From JAZFYD01 sp036443405 (GTDB taxonomy: Bacteria > Planctomycetota > PLA2): a DNA stretch of 30,314 bases. Position numbers and translations under genes: made by a program. Below are positions 1 through 7,900 of the stretch, piece by piece (positions within the stretch are counted from its first letter, which is position 1; each line of letters begins with the position of its first letter). The notes below the pieces were generated by a model. That model made no database searches, had not been told where the DNA came from, and was given only the letters and a program-made list of their open reading frames with translations. Where the stretch lies: the NCBI GenBank assembly GCA_036443405.1, contig JAZFYD010000194.1, forward strand, positions 1 to 30,314. Reading direction: 5' to 3'.

Positions 1-431
1 TCGTCCGCCGCCATCGCGACGTAGTAGCCGCCGGACGCACCGACACCCTGGATGTACGCGATGACCGGCTTGTTCGTTTCTTCCTTGAACGCCTTCACCT
101 CGTGGTACATGACCTCGCTGGCGGAAACCGTCCCGCCCGGGCTGCGCACACGCAGGATGACACCGGCGACTTTCTTGTCCTTGGCCGCCTCCGCGAGGCT
201 CTCACGCAGCCGCGCCACCAGGCTCGGCTTGGACGGGCCGAAAAACGGCTGCTGTACTCCCTCGGTCAGCACGCCCTCGATGTCGATCAGCGCAATCCTG
301 GGGCCCTTGGTCCCGTGTACGGTACGCTGCTTCAACGGTTGCGGAGCGGGCACGAAATTGAACGTGCAACCGGCGGCGAGACTCGCAACAGCCAGACCCG
401 CGAGTACACCCAAGAAACGAAAGTGACGCAT
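1..431 (-). CDS. sppA: SppA-like signal peptide peptidase, lipoprotein (N-terminal part, cut by window edge)
   Basis: This encodes the first 143 residues of a ClpP/crotonase-fold serine protease of the SppA (S49) family, which degrades cleaved signal peptides and other membrane-released peptides. The start ATG at 431-429 follows an AAGGAG ribosome-binding site (442-437) with 5-nt spacing. The protein opens with a lipoprotein signal peptide, MRHFRFLGVLAGLAVASLAA followed by Cys (lipobox LAAGC), so it is probably anchored outside the cytoplasmic membrane. Family motifs are visible: IALIDIEGVL, then LRVRSPGGTVSASEVMY, then GVGASGGYYVAMAAD. The Ser of GASGG is the expected nucleophile. The catalytic lysine region lies beyond the window. 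The gene is divergent from queA, with 59 nt between the start codons. Family assignment is firm; the symbol is used in the broad family sense. Confidence 0.9.
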   Translation of the reverse strand, partial: MRHFRFLGVLAGLAVASLAAGCTFNFVPAPQPLKQRTVHGTKGPRIALIDIEGVLTEGVQQPFFGPSKPSLVARLRESLAEAAKDKKVAGVILRVRSPGGTVSASEVMYHEVKAFKEETNKPVIAYIQGVGASGGYYVAMAAD

Positions 432-490
432 CGAAGCTCCTTCTGGGACAGGCACAGGATAGGCCGCGCCCACCAAACACGGAAGAACCG

Positions 491-1501
491 TTGAGAACGT
501 CAGACTTCGATTTCGAACTGCCGCCGGAACTCGTTGCATCGCATCCCGCAGAGCGACGCGACGAAGCGCGCCTGCTTGTCGTGGATCGCACCAGCGGCGA
601 ACTAGGAGACTCCGTCGTCCGCGATCTGCCCCGCTGGCTCGCGCGCGGCGATCTCTTGGTGCTCAACGACACAAAGGTGTTGTTCGGGCGGCTGTTCGCG
701 CGGCGCACGACCGGCGGCAAGGTCGAGATCCTCCTGTTGCGTCGCGAGCCCGGCGGAACGTGTCGCGCGCTCGTCAAGGCGCATCGCCACCTGCGGCCCG
801 GTGAGGTCGTGGAACTCGAAGAGGACATTCGCGCGGAGTTGATCGAACGCGATGCGAGCGACGGTATCTGGCGCGTGCGTTTTCATGGCGACCTCGACGC
901 CGCGTTACCGCGCATCGGCCACGTGCCGTTGCCGCCGTATCTCAAACGCGACGACACACCCGGCGACCGCGAGCGTTACCAGACCGTGTTCGCGCGCGAT
1001 GAGGGCTCCGCCGCGGCGCCGACGGCGGGCCTCCACTTCACTAAAGAGCTGTTCGCGTCCCTCGCGGAGGCGGGCATCGCCAACACGAAGGTCACGCTGC
1101 ACGTCGGCTACGGGACCTTCAAGCCGATCAAGGTCGACCACATCGCGGACCACCGCGTCGACGGGGAACAGTACGAGGTCACCGCCGCCGCCGCCGCGAG
1201 CATCCAGGAAAACCGCGGTCGGCTCGTGACCGTCGGCACGACCTCCACGCGTGTTCTCGAGACCCTCGCGCGCACCGGCGGCATCCGCGCCGAAGCGGGC
1301 AGCACCGATTTGTTCCTGTACCCGGGAGAGCCGTTTCTCGCGGTGGACGCGCTCATGACGAACTTCCACCTTCCGATGAGTTCGCTGTTTCTGCTGGTGT
1401 GCGCGTTTGCTGGCCGCGAAGCCATGCTCGCAGCGTATGAACACGCGATCGCGAACCGCTACCGCTTCTACAGCTACGGCGACGCGATGCTGATTCTCTA
1501 G
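491..1501 (+). CDS. queA: S-adenosylmethionine:tRNA ribosyltransferase-isomerase
   Basis: QueA transfers and isomerises the ribose of S-adenosylmethionine onto preQ1-modified tRNA, giving epoxyqueuosine in the wobble base of GUN anticodons. It acts in the cytoplasm. The 336-aa length is normal. The N-terminus MRTSDFDFELPPELVASHPA is the classic QueA start, so the TTG at 491 is the real initiator. A GGAAG lies 6 nt upstream. Other family blocks are ARLLVVDR, DLLVLNDTKV, APTAGLHFT, HVGYGTFKPI, TSTRVLET and the C-terminal YRFYSYGDAMLIL. It is divergent from the SppA gene. The next gene starts 60 nt downstream on the same strand. No other queuosine gene is in the window. Confidence 0.96.
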   Translation: MRTSDFDFELPPELVASHPAERRDEARLLVVDRTSGELGDSVVRDLPRWLARGDLLVLNDTKVLFGRLFARRTTGGKVEILLLRREPGGTCRALVKAHRHLRPGEVVELEEDIRAELIERDASDGIWRVRFHGDLDAALPRIGHVPLPPYLKRDDTPGDRERYQTVFARDEGSAAAPTAGLHFTKELFASLAEAGIANTKVTLHVGYGTFKPIKVDHIADHRVDGEQYEVTAAAAASIQENRGRLVTVGTTSTRVLETLARTGGIRAEAGSTDLFLYPGEPFLAVDALMTNFHLPMSSLFLLVCAFAGREAMLAAYEHAIANRYRFYSYGDAMLIL

Positions 1502-1561
1502 GCCCCGTTTCGGGCAACGTCCAGGCACGCGCTCGCGTCCGGCGCGAAGTATCATGTCGCG

Positions 1562-2611
1562 ATGCGCAACACACTCCTCGCTCTCGCTCTCGCGCTCGCT
1601 GGCGCTATGGTCTTGGCCGCGGACGGTCAGGGACCCGTCGATCCCGGCCCGATCAAGATTGAAGATGCGAACCTCGGTATCCACTGGTTCGGCCCGGAGA
1701 TTTCGCACAAGGACCTAAGAGGCAAAGTCGTCCTGTTCGAAATCTACGGATCGTGAGTGGGCTGTAAGGCGGTAACGCCTCACTTGGTCAGTTTGGCCAA
1801 GCGCCTCGAAGGACGGCCCTTCCACCTGGTGGCTGCGCACAACCAGAACGACACCAAGGAAAATGTCGTTGCCTACATGAAGAGCAACGGCCTATCGGAC
1901 GACACCACCAACCTGACAGTGACCTCGCGGGGCCGCCATTCCAAGGTCAAGGGTAACGGGTACGTGCCGTACTACATGGTCTTCGATCAGCACGGCAACC
2001 TGGCGCACCACCACATGTGCGGCGACTACCACGGTGGCGACGGTCTCAAGATGATCGAGTGGGTCGACAAACTCCTGAAGGAGTCCGGCGATATCTATCT
2101 CGGCGCCGAGCCGTACGAGCACGCGCCTAAACTCGCCAAGCAGATCGCCAGCAAGAAGAGTCTCGCGGCTGCGGTCAAGAAGGTCGAGACGGAGCGCGCT
2201 GCGGGCGCAACCGGCGGACGCCTGAGTGATCTCGACCGTTTGTATGCGGCGCTCACGACCTATCGCGACGGTCGGCTGGAGGGCGTCGCACGTTTGCTCG
2301 CCACCAAACCGGACCGCGTGCTGAAAACACTCAAGGTGCTCGACAAGGAAATGAAGGGCACCGAACTCGGCGGGCCGGTCGCGGCGAAGCTCTTGGAGAT
2401 GAGCAAGTCCGCGGATCTCAAGGCCGCGATCGGGGTTGCCAAGACCTTTGAGAAGGCCAAGAAGCGCTTCGAGGAGAGGCCGACCGCGGGCAACCTCAAG
2501 AAGACACGCACCAAGCTCGAGAAGCTCGTTGCGGGCCACCCGAACTTGCCGATCACGAAGACCGTCCAGAGTACCTCGAAGGCCTTTAACGCTGACCGCG
2601 ACGGGGACTAG
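1562..2611 (+). CDS. Secreted thioredoxin-like selenoprotein with UxxC motif (UGA read as Sec at codon 65)
   Basis: Two ORFs in the same frame, separated by one TGA (1754-1756), together make a 349-residue thioredoxin-fold protein. Residues 1-20 are a signal peptide (MRNTLLALALALAGAMVLAA). The beta strand VVLFEIYGS leads to the TGA, followed by VGCKAVTPHL. In TlpA/PDI-type proteins the second active-site Cys is followed by x4-Pro, as here (CKAVTP), so the TGA falls exactly on the first Cys of CxxC. The cis-Pro strand is intact (GYVPYYMVFDQHG), followed by an unusual HHHMCGDYHGG segment. The last 180 residues look helical and are of unknown role. There is no other stop or frameshift, which argues against decay. 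The GTG just after the TGA would start a protein lacking half the fold. Alternatives are a nonsense mutation or base error; a TGG codon would give a one-Cys protein. Selenocysteine insertion is inferred. It lies between queA and ligA. Confidence 0.72.
1754..1756 (+). other. In-frame TGA, predicted selenocysteine codon
   Basis: This single TGA interrupts the thioredoxin-like gene. The reading frame is the same on both sides, so no indel is involved. It occupies the first position of the redox motif, three residues before the conserved Cys, which is the usual place for Sec in thioredoxin-fold selenoproteins. TGA serves as an ordinary stop elsewhere in the window (for example at 12330-12332 and 20176-20178, minus strand), so a general TGA-to-Trp code is unlikely. 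Confidence 0.7.
1757..1783 (+). promoter_or_regulatory. Candidate bacterial SECIS stem-loop
   Basis: Immediately 3' of the TGA the RNA can form AGGCG (1767-1771), loop GUAA, CGCCU (1776-1780). An outer GUG (1757-1759)/CAC (1781-1783) helix is separated by a one-sided bulge. The apical loop begins with G and lies 16 nt after the UGA. Bacterial SECIS elements bound by SelB are hairpins inside the coding region just after the UGA, with a G near the start of a small apical loop about 16-37 nt away. The fit is good but the hairpin is short and GC-rich DNA forms such stems often. A competing pairing GUGGGC with GCC-U-CAC is also possible. Confidence 0.5.
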
Positions 2612-2619
2612 AATCCCCG
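2602..2619 (+). promoter_or_regulatory. Hairpin spanning the selenoprotein stop, just before the ligA start
   Basis: CGGGGA (2602-2607) pairs perfectly with TCCCCG (2614-2619) around a 6-nt loop that contains the TAG stop of the upstream gene. The ligA GTG follows 2 nt later. The only purine-rich ribosome-binding-like sequence before ligA (GGGGA) lies within the 5' arm. There is no U-tract, so it is a weak terminator candidate. It could instead affect ligA initiation or coupling between the two genes. Confidence 0.35.
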
Positions 2620-2621
2620 AC

Positions 2622-4619
2622 GTGTCGAAGGCTGCGGACAAGAAGCGCCACGCGGAGCTCTCGGGCGAGATCGCCGAGCACGATCACCGTTATCACGTGC
2701 TCGATGACCCGATCCTCGCGGATGCGGAGTACGACGAGTTATTTCGCGAGTTGGAGGCGCTCGAGGAGAAGTGGCCCGCGCTACGCACGCCGGACTCGCC
2801 GACCCAGCGTGTCGGCGGCGCGCCGCTGGACAGCCTGCCGAGCTACAAGCGCCGCGTGCCGATGCTGTCGATCGCGAACTGCACGAACCCGGACGAGTTC
2901 CGCGAGTGGGTGGATGGTCTCAAGACGTTTCTGAAACGCGAGGACGAACCCCGCTTTTTCGTCGAGCCGAAAATCGACGGCACCGGCATCGAACTCGTCT
3001 ACGAAAACGGCAGGCTCGAGGTCGCGGCCACCCGCGGCGACGGCACGAAGGGCGAGGACGTGACGGTGGCGGTGCGCACGATCCGTAGCGTTCCGTTCGC
3101 GCTGCGGGGCGACGTCCCGGCCAGATTGAGCATGCGCGGCGAGATCTTCATCTCGAAGTCCGACTTCCACAGGCTCAACGACCGCCTCGCCGCCGAGGGC
3201 TCCGAAAAGATCTACGCCAACCCGCGCAACCTCGCGTCCGGATCGATCCGCATGCTGGACACGCGGGTGACCGCGCAGCGGCCGCTCGACCTGTTCGTGC
3301 ACAGCTTCGGCGAGATGGAGGGCGCGTCGTTTCAGAGCCAGGAGGATTTCTACTCCGGCGTGCGGTCGTGGGGCCTCAAGACGAGCCCGCTCGGGCGTAT
3401 GTGCCAGAGCGCCGACGAGGTCGTGACGGTGTATGACGAGTTGCTCGCAGCGCGCGACGACCTGCCGTACGAGATCGACGGCATGGTCATCAAGGTCGAC
3501 GCGTTCGAGGACCAGGTCGCGCTCGGCACACGCGCGCGCTCGGCCAGGTGGGCGATTGCGTGGAAGTTCCCAGCGGTGCAGCGCACGACAACGCTGCACG
3601 AGATCCAGATCCAGGTCGGTCGCACCGGCGCGCTGACTCCCGTCGCGATCCTGGAGCCCGTATCGATCGCCGGCGTGACGGTGTCCAACGCGAGCCTGCA
3701 CAACGAGGACGAGATTGAGCGACTCGGCGTGAGACCCGGCGATCGGGTTCTGGTGGAGCGTTCGGGTGACGTGATCCCGAAGGTCATCAAGGTCATCGAG
3801 AGCAAGGGCGGCAAGGCGTTTCAGATGCCGCGCGAGTGCCCGGTGTGCGGCACCGCGACCGTGCGCGAGGAGGACGAGGTCGTCAGCCGGTGTCCGAACT
3901 ATGCGTGCCGTGCGCAACTCGAGGGGCGCCTGCGTCACTTCGCGTCGCGGCGCGCGATGGACATCGAAGGGCTCGGCGCGAAGCTGATCACCCAACTGGT
4001 CGAGGCGGAGATGGTCAAGGACCCCGCCGATCTCTACGCACTCGAAGTCGAACCGGTCGCGGCGCTCGAGCGCATGGGGCAGAAGTCGGCGGAGAACGTC
4101 GTCGCGGGCATCGCGCGATCCAAGACGCGGCCGTTGCACAACTTCCTGAACGGACTCGCGGTGCGGCACGTCGGCGAGCGCATCTCGGAACTCTTGGCGC
4201 AGCGTTACAAGAGTCTCGACGCGCTGCTTGCGGCGACGGAGGAGGAACTGCTCGACGTGGACGAGGTCGGGCCCGAGGTCGCGACGTCGCTGCGCGTGTT
4301 TCTTGAAGGTGAAGAGAACGCGGCGATGTTGCAGCGCCTGCAGGACGCCGGGGTCGATCCGCAACCGCCCGAAGAGGTCGAGGGCGGCGTGTTGTCCGGT
4401 GAGGTCGTCGTGTTCACCGGCAAGCTCGAGATCCTGAGCCGCGACGGCGCGAAGGCGTTGGCGCAAAGACACGGCGCAACGGTCGGATCGAGTGTCACGC
4501 AGAAAACGACGCTGGTCGTGGCCGGCCCCGGCGCGGGTTCCAAGCTCAAGAAAGCCAAGGAACTCGAGATCGAGGTGCTCGAGGAACAAGAGTTCCTAGA
4601 CCGCGTCGGCCGCGAATAA
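2622..4619 (+). CDS. ligA: NAD+-dependent DNA ligase LigA
   Basis: LigA seals 3'-OH/5'-phosphate nicks during replication and repair, using NAD+ as AMP donor. From the GTG at 2622 the protein has 665 residues, the usual size. The frame is open further upstream, but this start gives the normal N-terminal Ia domain (HDHRYHVLDDPILADAEYDE, a near-exact family motif). The adenylated lysine is K117 in EPKIDG. The OB-fold follows. A four-Cys zinc finger is at C406, C409, C424 and C429 (CPVCG, then RCPNYAC). Helix-hairpin-helix repeats run to about residue 580, and a C-terminal BRCT domain starts at LSGEVVVFTGKLEILSRDGA. The KIDG motif is followed by TGIEL where most homologues have LAxxL, a mild variation. 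It begins 10 nt after the selenoprotein gene and is probably co-transcribed with it. Confidence 0.97.
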   Translation: MSKAADKKRHAELSGEIAEHDHRYHVLDDPILADAEYDELFRELEALEEKWPALRTPDSPTQRVGGAPLDSLPSYKRRVPMLSIANCTNPDEFREWVDGLKTFLKREDEPRFFVEPKIDGTGIELVYENGRLEVAATRGDGTKGEDVTVAVRTIRSVPFALRGDVPARLSMRGEIFISKSDFHRLNDRLAAEGSEKIYANPRNLASGSIRMLDTRVTAQRPLDLFVHSFGEMEGASFQSQEDFYSGVRSWGLKTSPLGRMCQSADEVVTVYDELLAARDDLPYEIDGMVIKVDAFEDQVALGTRARSARWAIAWKFPAVQRTTTLHEIQIQVGRTGALTPVAILEPVSIAGVTVSNASLHNEDEIERLGVRPGDRVLVERSGDVIPKVIKVIESKGGKAFQMPRECPVCGTATVREEDEVVSRCPNYACRAQLEGRLRHFASRRAMDIEGLGAKLITQLVEAEMVKDPADLYALEVEPVAALERMGQKSAENVVAGIARSKTRPLHNFLNGLAVRHVGERISELLAQRYKSLDALLAATEEELLDVDEVGPEVATSLRVFLEGEENAAMLQRLQDAGVDPQPPEEVEGGVLSGEVVVFTGKLEILSRDGAKALAQRHGATVGSSVTQKTTLVVAGPGAGSKLKKAKELEIEVLEEQEFLDRVGRE

Positions 4620-4702
4620 CAACCGCCATCGACCGCCGCCGTACGGTTCCAGGATCCCTAGGACGCCGATGTAAGCCATGCCGGAACAGCCACTTATGAC
4701 GA

Positions 4703-4730
4703 GCGAGTGCGGCATTGGTTCCGCACTCGC
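4703..4730 (+). terminator. Hairpin, possible ligA terminator
   Basis: GCGAGTGCGG (4703-4712) and CCGCACTCGC (4721-4730) form a perfect 10-bp stem with an 8-nt loop, 84 nt after the ligA stop. No U-tract follows, so a rho-independent mechanism is unproven. Confidence 0.4.
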
Positions 4731-4876
4731 GGACGCAAAACCGCGCCGGTGGGGCAATCCGCGGGATCCCAACGCCCGAAGTGCGGGACGCGTGCCGCAC
4801 TCGAATGCCGCAACTCGTTTGCGCTGCCAAGGTTGCGCTGCTGGCGCCTGGGTCCAGGAACCGTTCGAGGAGGGGG

Positions 4877-4903
4877 CGCTCGAGGAATCCGGTTCCTCGA
4901 GCG
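4877..4903 (-). terminator. Strong hairpin after the 2468-aa gene
   Basis: CGCTCGAGGAA (4877-4887) and TTCCTCGAGCG (4893-4903) form a perfect 11-bp stem with a 5-nt loop. On the minus strand it begins 24 nt after the stop of the giant gene. No T-run follows on either strand. It probably ends the thiE-giant-protein transcript, and may also stop transcription arriving from ligA. Confidence 0.5.
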
Positions 4904-4926
4904 GGTTAGTGGGTGGTGGTGGGGTC

Positions 4927-7900
4927 CTAGCCGCGGCGGAAGAACACGCAGAACGCGCCGAGGGCCAGGAAGGCGAACGTGCCGAGCTCGGCCCAGATTG
5001 TCGATTCGCCTTCGGTGGCGTGAACAGAAATGGCGCCGGTGTTGGAGAGCTTGGCGAAGTGGTGGATCTCCATGTCGCCGTCGAACGGCAGGTCGATGCG
5101 AATCGAGATGCGGCCTTTGGCTGACGAGAGTTCGGGGGCATGGTCGACGCCAGCTTTCCCCGTCCAGATCGTTTCACCCATCGTGACGCGATTGCGCTTG
5201 CCCGCATCCCAGCCGATTGATCTGTCGTCGGTTCCGTTGGTCACACCGTCCAACTCGGCGATCTGCTTGCCATCGAGGCGCTTGAGTTCATCCACGAGGC
5301 TGCCCTGGATCGAAGTGGTTCGTCCCCGGCCTTCGTCGCCGGGTTTGCGGCTCTTGCGACCAAGGGCCTTCTTGTTGGCGGTGCTCGGCTTCCTCGGCGG
5401 CGGCGGTCGAGCTTCGGGGTCGGTCGGCTCGCGCAGCCCCGGCGGCACAGCGGCTTGCGGCTGTTTGAACTTTCCACGACGGCGGCCGCCGCCTGCGCCG
5501 CCACTCAGGCCGACGGCGGTGTTCGTGCTCGGACCGCTGAACGGCGAGTCCTCGCTCGGGGTCGTCGGGCCGCCCGGTTGCGGTTCGAGGCGCAGACCGT
5601 TGGTGGCGTACGGCTGACGCGAAGGGTCGATGTCGATCACGCCCACGCCGATCGCGTCGCTAAAGAAAACCGCTCCTCGCGTCCCCGGCGCAAACACGTT
5701 GCGCTTGAGTTCGTAGTCCTTGCGCTGTTCCTGCGCCTCCGCGTCCTTCCAGACCCGTGACGACTCGTTGCTCGCCCAGCGTTGGACGACGTTGGCGTCG
5801 GTCTGTTTGCCCGCGCTCTGGTACTTGAACTGCTGTTGCGGCGTGACCGTTTGGCGGTCCGCCGACGCGCGCAGCTTGGAAATCGCTCCCTGCTGCGCAC
5901 GCACCTGGGCGCGTTGCTCCTTGCTGGCGGGCAGCGACTGAAGCTTGTCGGCCAACCCCTTCGCTTCCTGCTCGAGCTTGCGCACGTTCGACAGCGCGCG
6001 CTCCTTCTGCCAGAAGTTGCCGCGCTCGGCGACAGCGTAGAGGTCCTTGATCTCGCGATAGACATCGGTCGCGCGGTTCGCTTCGAGTTGCGCCTCGAAC
6101 ACGCGCTCCATGTCGGTATCGAAGTCGTAGCGGAAACCCTTGGGCAGATAGAGCGAGATCGTCGTCCGTCGAACGGCGAGTTTCTCCACGTCCGGCACCC
6201 GCGCGATCAGATCCTTGGCTCGCAACTCGGCCGAGTCGTAGGCGAACACGACATCCACATCGAACGTCGGGCTGCCGAGCGCCACCTTGCGCAGCGGGAC
6301 CAGAATCGCGCCGTCCTCGATGAGCGGCCGCACGCCCTCGCCGGCCACGAACGCGCTGTAGAGCGTCGCCCCCTCGGGCAGGCGCAGCCGCAGGAACTGC
6401 TCGCTGCGGTTGTAGACGCGATACGTCATGAGCGTGCGCACGCTGCCTGACCGATCGACGAGCACCCGCGCCTGGGCGCTGTGCACGACCGCGGGCGCGA
6501 CCTCCTCGAATGCGTGGCGCTTGACCGTCACGCCAAGCTTGCACGGACCGCCGGTGCCGACGAAAACGCCGGCCACGCTCGACGTCGTCGTCTGCGGCGG
6601 CACGAACGGCAGGTCCGGGAACGTCCCGCTCTCGAGCTGGCTCTTTTCGCCAAAGCGCACCTCGCCGTCCGCGACCTTTTCGACCGCGACGAACCGGCGG
6701 ATGCGCGACACCTGCATCGGCTCCACGCCGCGCACGGGTGTGTTGAGCGGCACGTGGTAGGTGACCGTCACCGACGCGCTGCCGCGGGTGGGGGTGCGCA
6801 ACACGACGCGATAGACGGTGTCGCCGTTCACCTGACTCGGTGTGGCTTGGCGCTGGTCCGGCGCGTTGACGACGATCTTGTCCTGGGTCGGGACGCGGAA
6901 GACGATCTCGTCGACGAGGCCGCGGCGGACGTAGAAGTGCACCAGCGACTCGACGCGCAGGCGGTCCTCGAGCGGCACAACGCGGTTCACGACGATCGCC
7001 TCGATGTCGCGCGGCTCCTCGGCGGTCTTCAACCGGAGGCTCCACGGCGTCGTGACGTACGCATACGCACGCACCAACCGCGCGCCGCGCAGCTTGGCGA
7101 CCTTGTCGGCATCCTCGGGTAGCAGGTTCGATGCCTCGAACGCTTCCACCTCGAGGCCGTCGCCGCGGCCGATCACGGTGGCGATGCGCAACATGCCGCT
7201 CTCGCGCGTGGCGTCCATGGAACGCACGGCCGGCGCGGAGAACACCGACTCGGTCTTGCCCTTCTTGAGCAGGCCGATCCAGTACTTCTGCGTGCCGGTG
7301 TGCCGGACGCTGCGCGCGATGTGCAGCGTGTCGCCGTCGCGCCACCAGTCGCGCATGCCGGGAGCGACGACGCGTGTGACCTCGTACGCTTCCGGCACGG
7401 AAAACGCGACGTGGAACGGGCCCGGCCCACGCTCCAGCGTGAGTGACGTGAGAACGGTAGCGCGCACGCGCTCGCGTTCGAGATACACATCGACGGCGCT
7501 CTGCGCGCGAAGGCGCGAAGCCTCCAGCGACACGCGCCACGAAAGCGCGACGGGCCGCGTGGAAAAGCGATACGTGCTGTGCACGGTGCCGTGGGTGTGC
7601 GCGCCAGTCAGACGCGCGCCGGAGTTCATCGAGGCGCGCCGCAAGCCCTGCATGTCGAGCACGCGCAGCTTCAAGTCGTTGAGGGAGTCGAGCACGACCA
7701 AACCTGCGTCACGCAGGACGCCGAGCGGTGCCACCTCGGGCAGGCTCTCTTCGCGCTCGCGTTCGTGCGGAATCTCGCCGAACAGCGACACGGTCAGACG
7801 GTTCGCGACGGGTTTGGAAAGCGCCAGCGTGAGCAGCCCGTCCTTCAGCGACCAACCGGCGAGGCCGGGACACGCCACGGACCGCACGATGAGGTTCTTC

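Larger units (their letters stand above)
4620..4926. other. Intergenic region between convergent ligA and the 2468-aa gene
   Basis: These 307 nt between convergent genes show no credible coding frame. They hold three hairpin-forming sequences: a perfect 10-bp stem at 4703-4730, a 7-bp stem (AGTGCGG/CCGCACT, 4780-4801) using the same GTGCGG word, and an 11-bp stem at 4877-4903. I see no tRNA-like or clear promoter sequence. Confidence 0.6.

Noticed and set aside
1757..2611. Independent gene starting at the GTG right after the TGA
   Set aside because: It would begin in the middle of a thioredoxin active site and lacks a ribosome-binding site and signal peptide. The upstream 64 codons supply exactly the missing half of the fold.
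2781..4589. 602-codon minus-strand frame inside ligA
   Set aside because: It is an antisense shadow of ligA with biased composition and no motifs.
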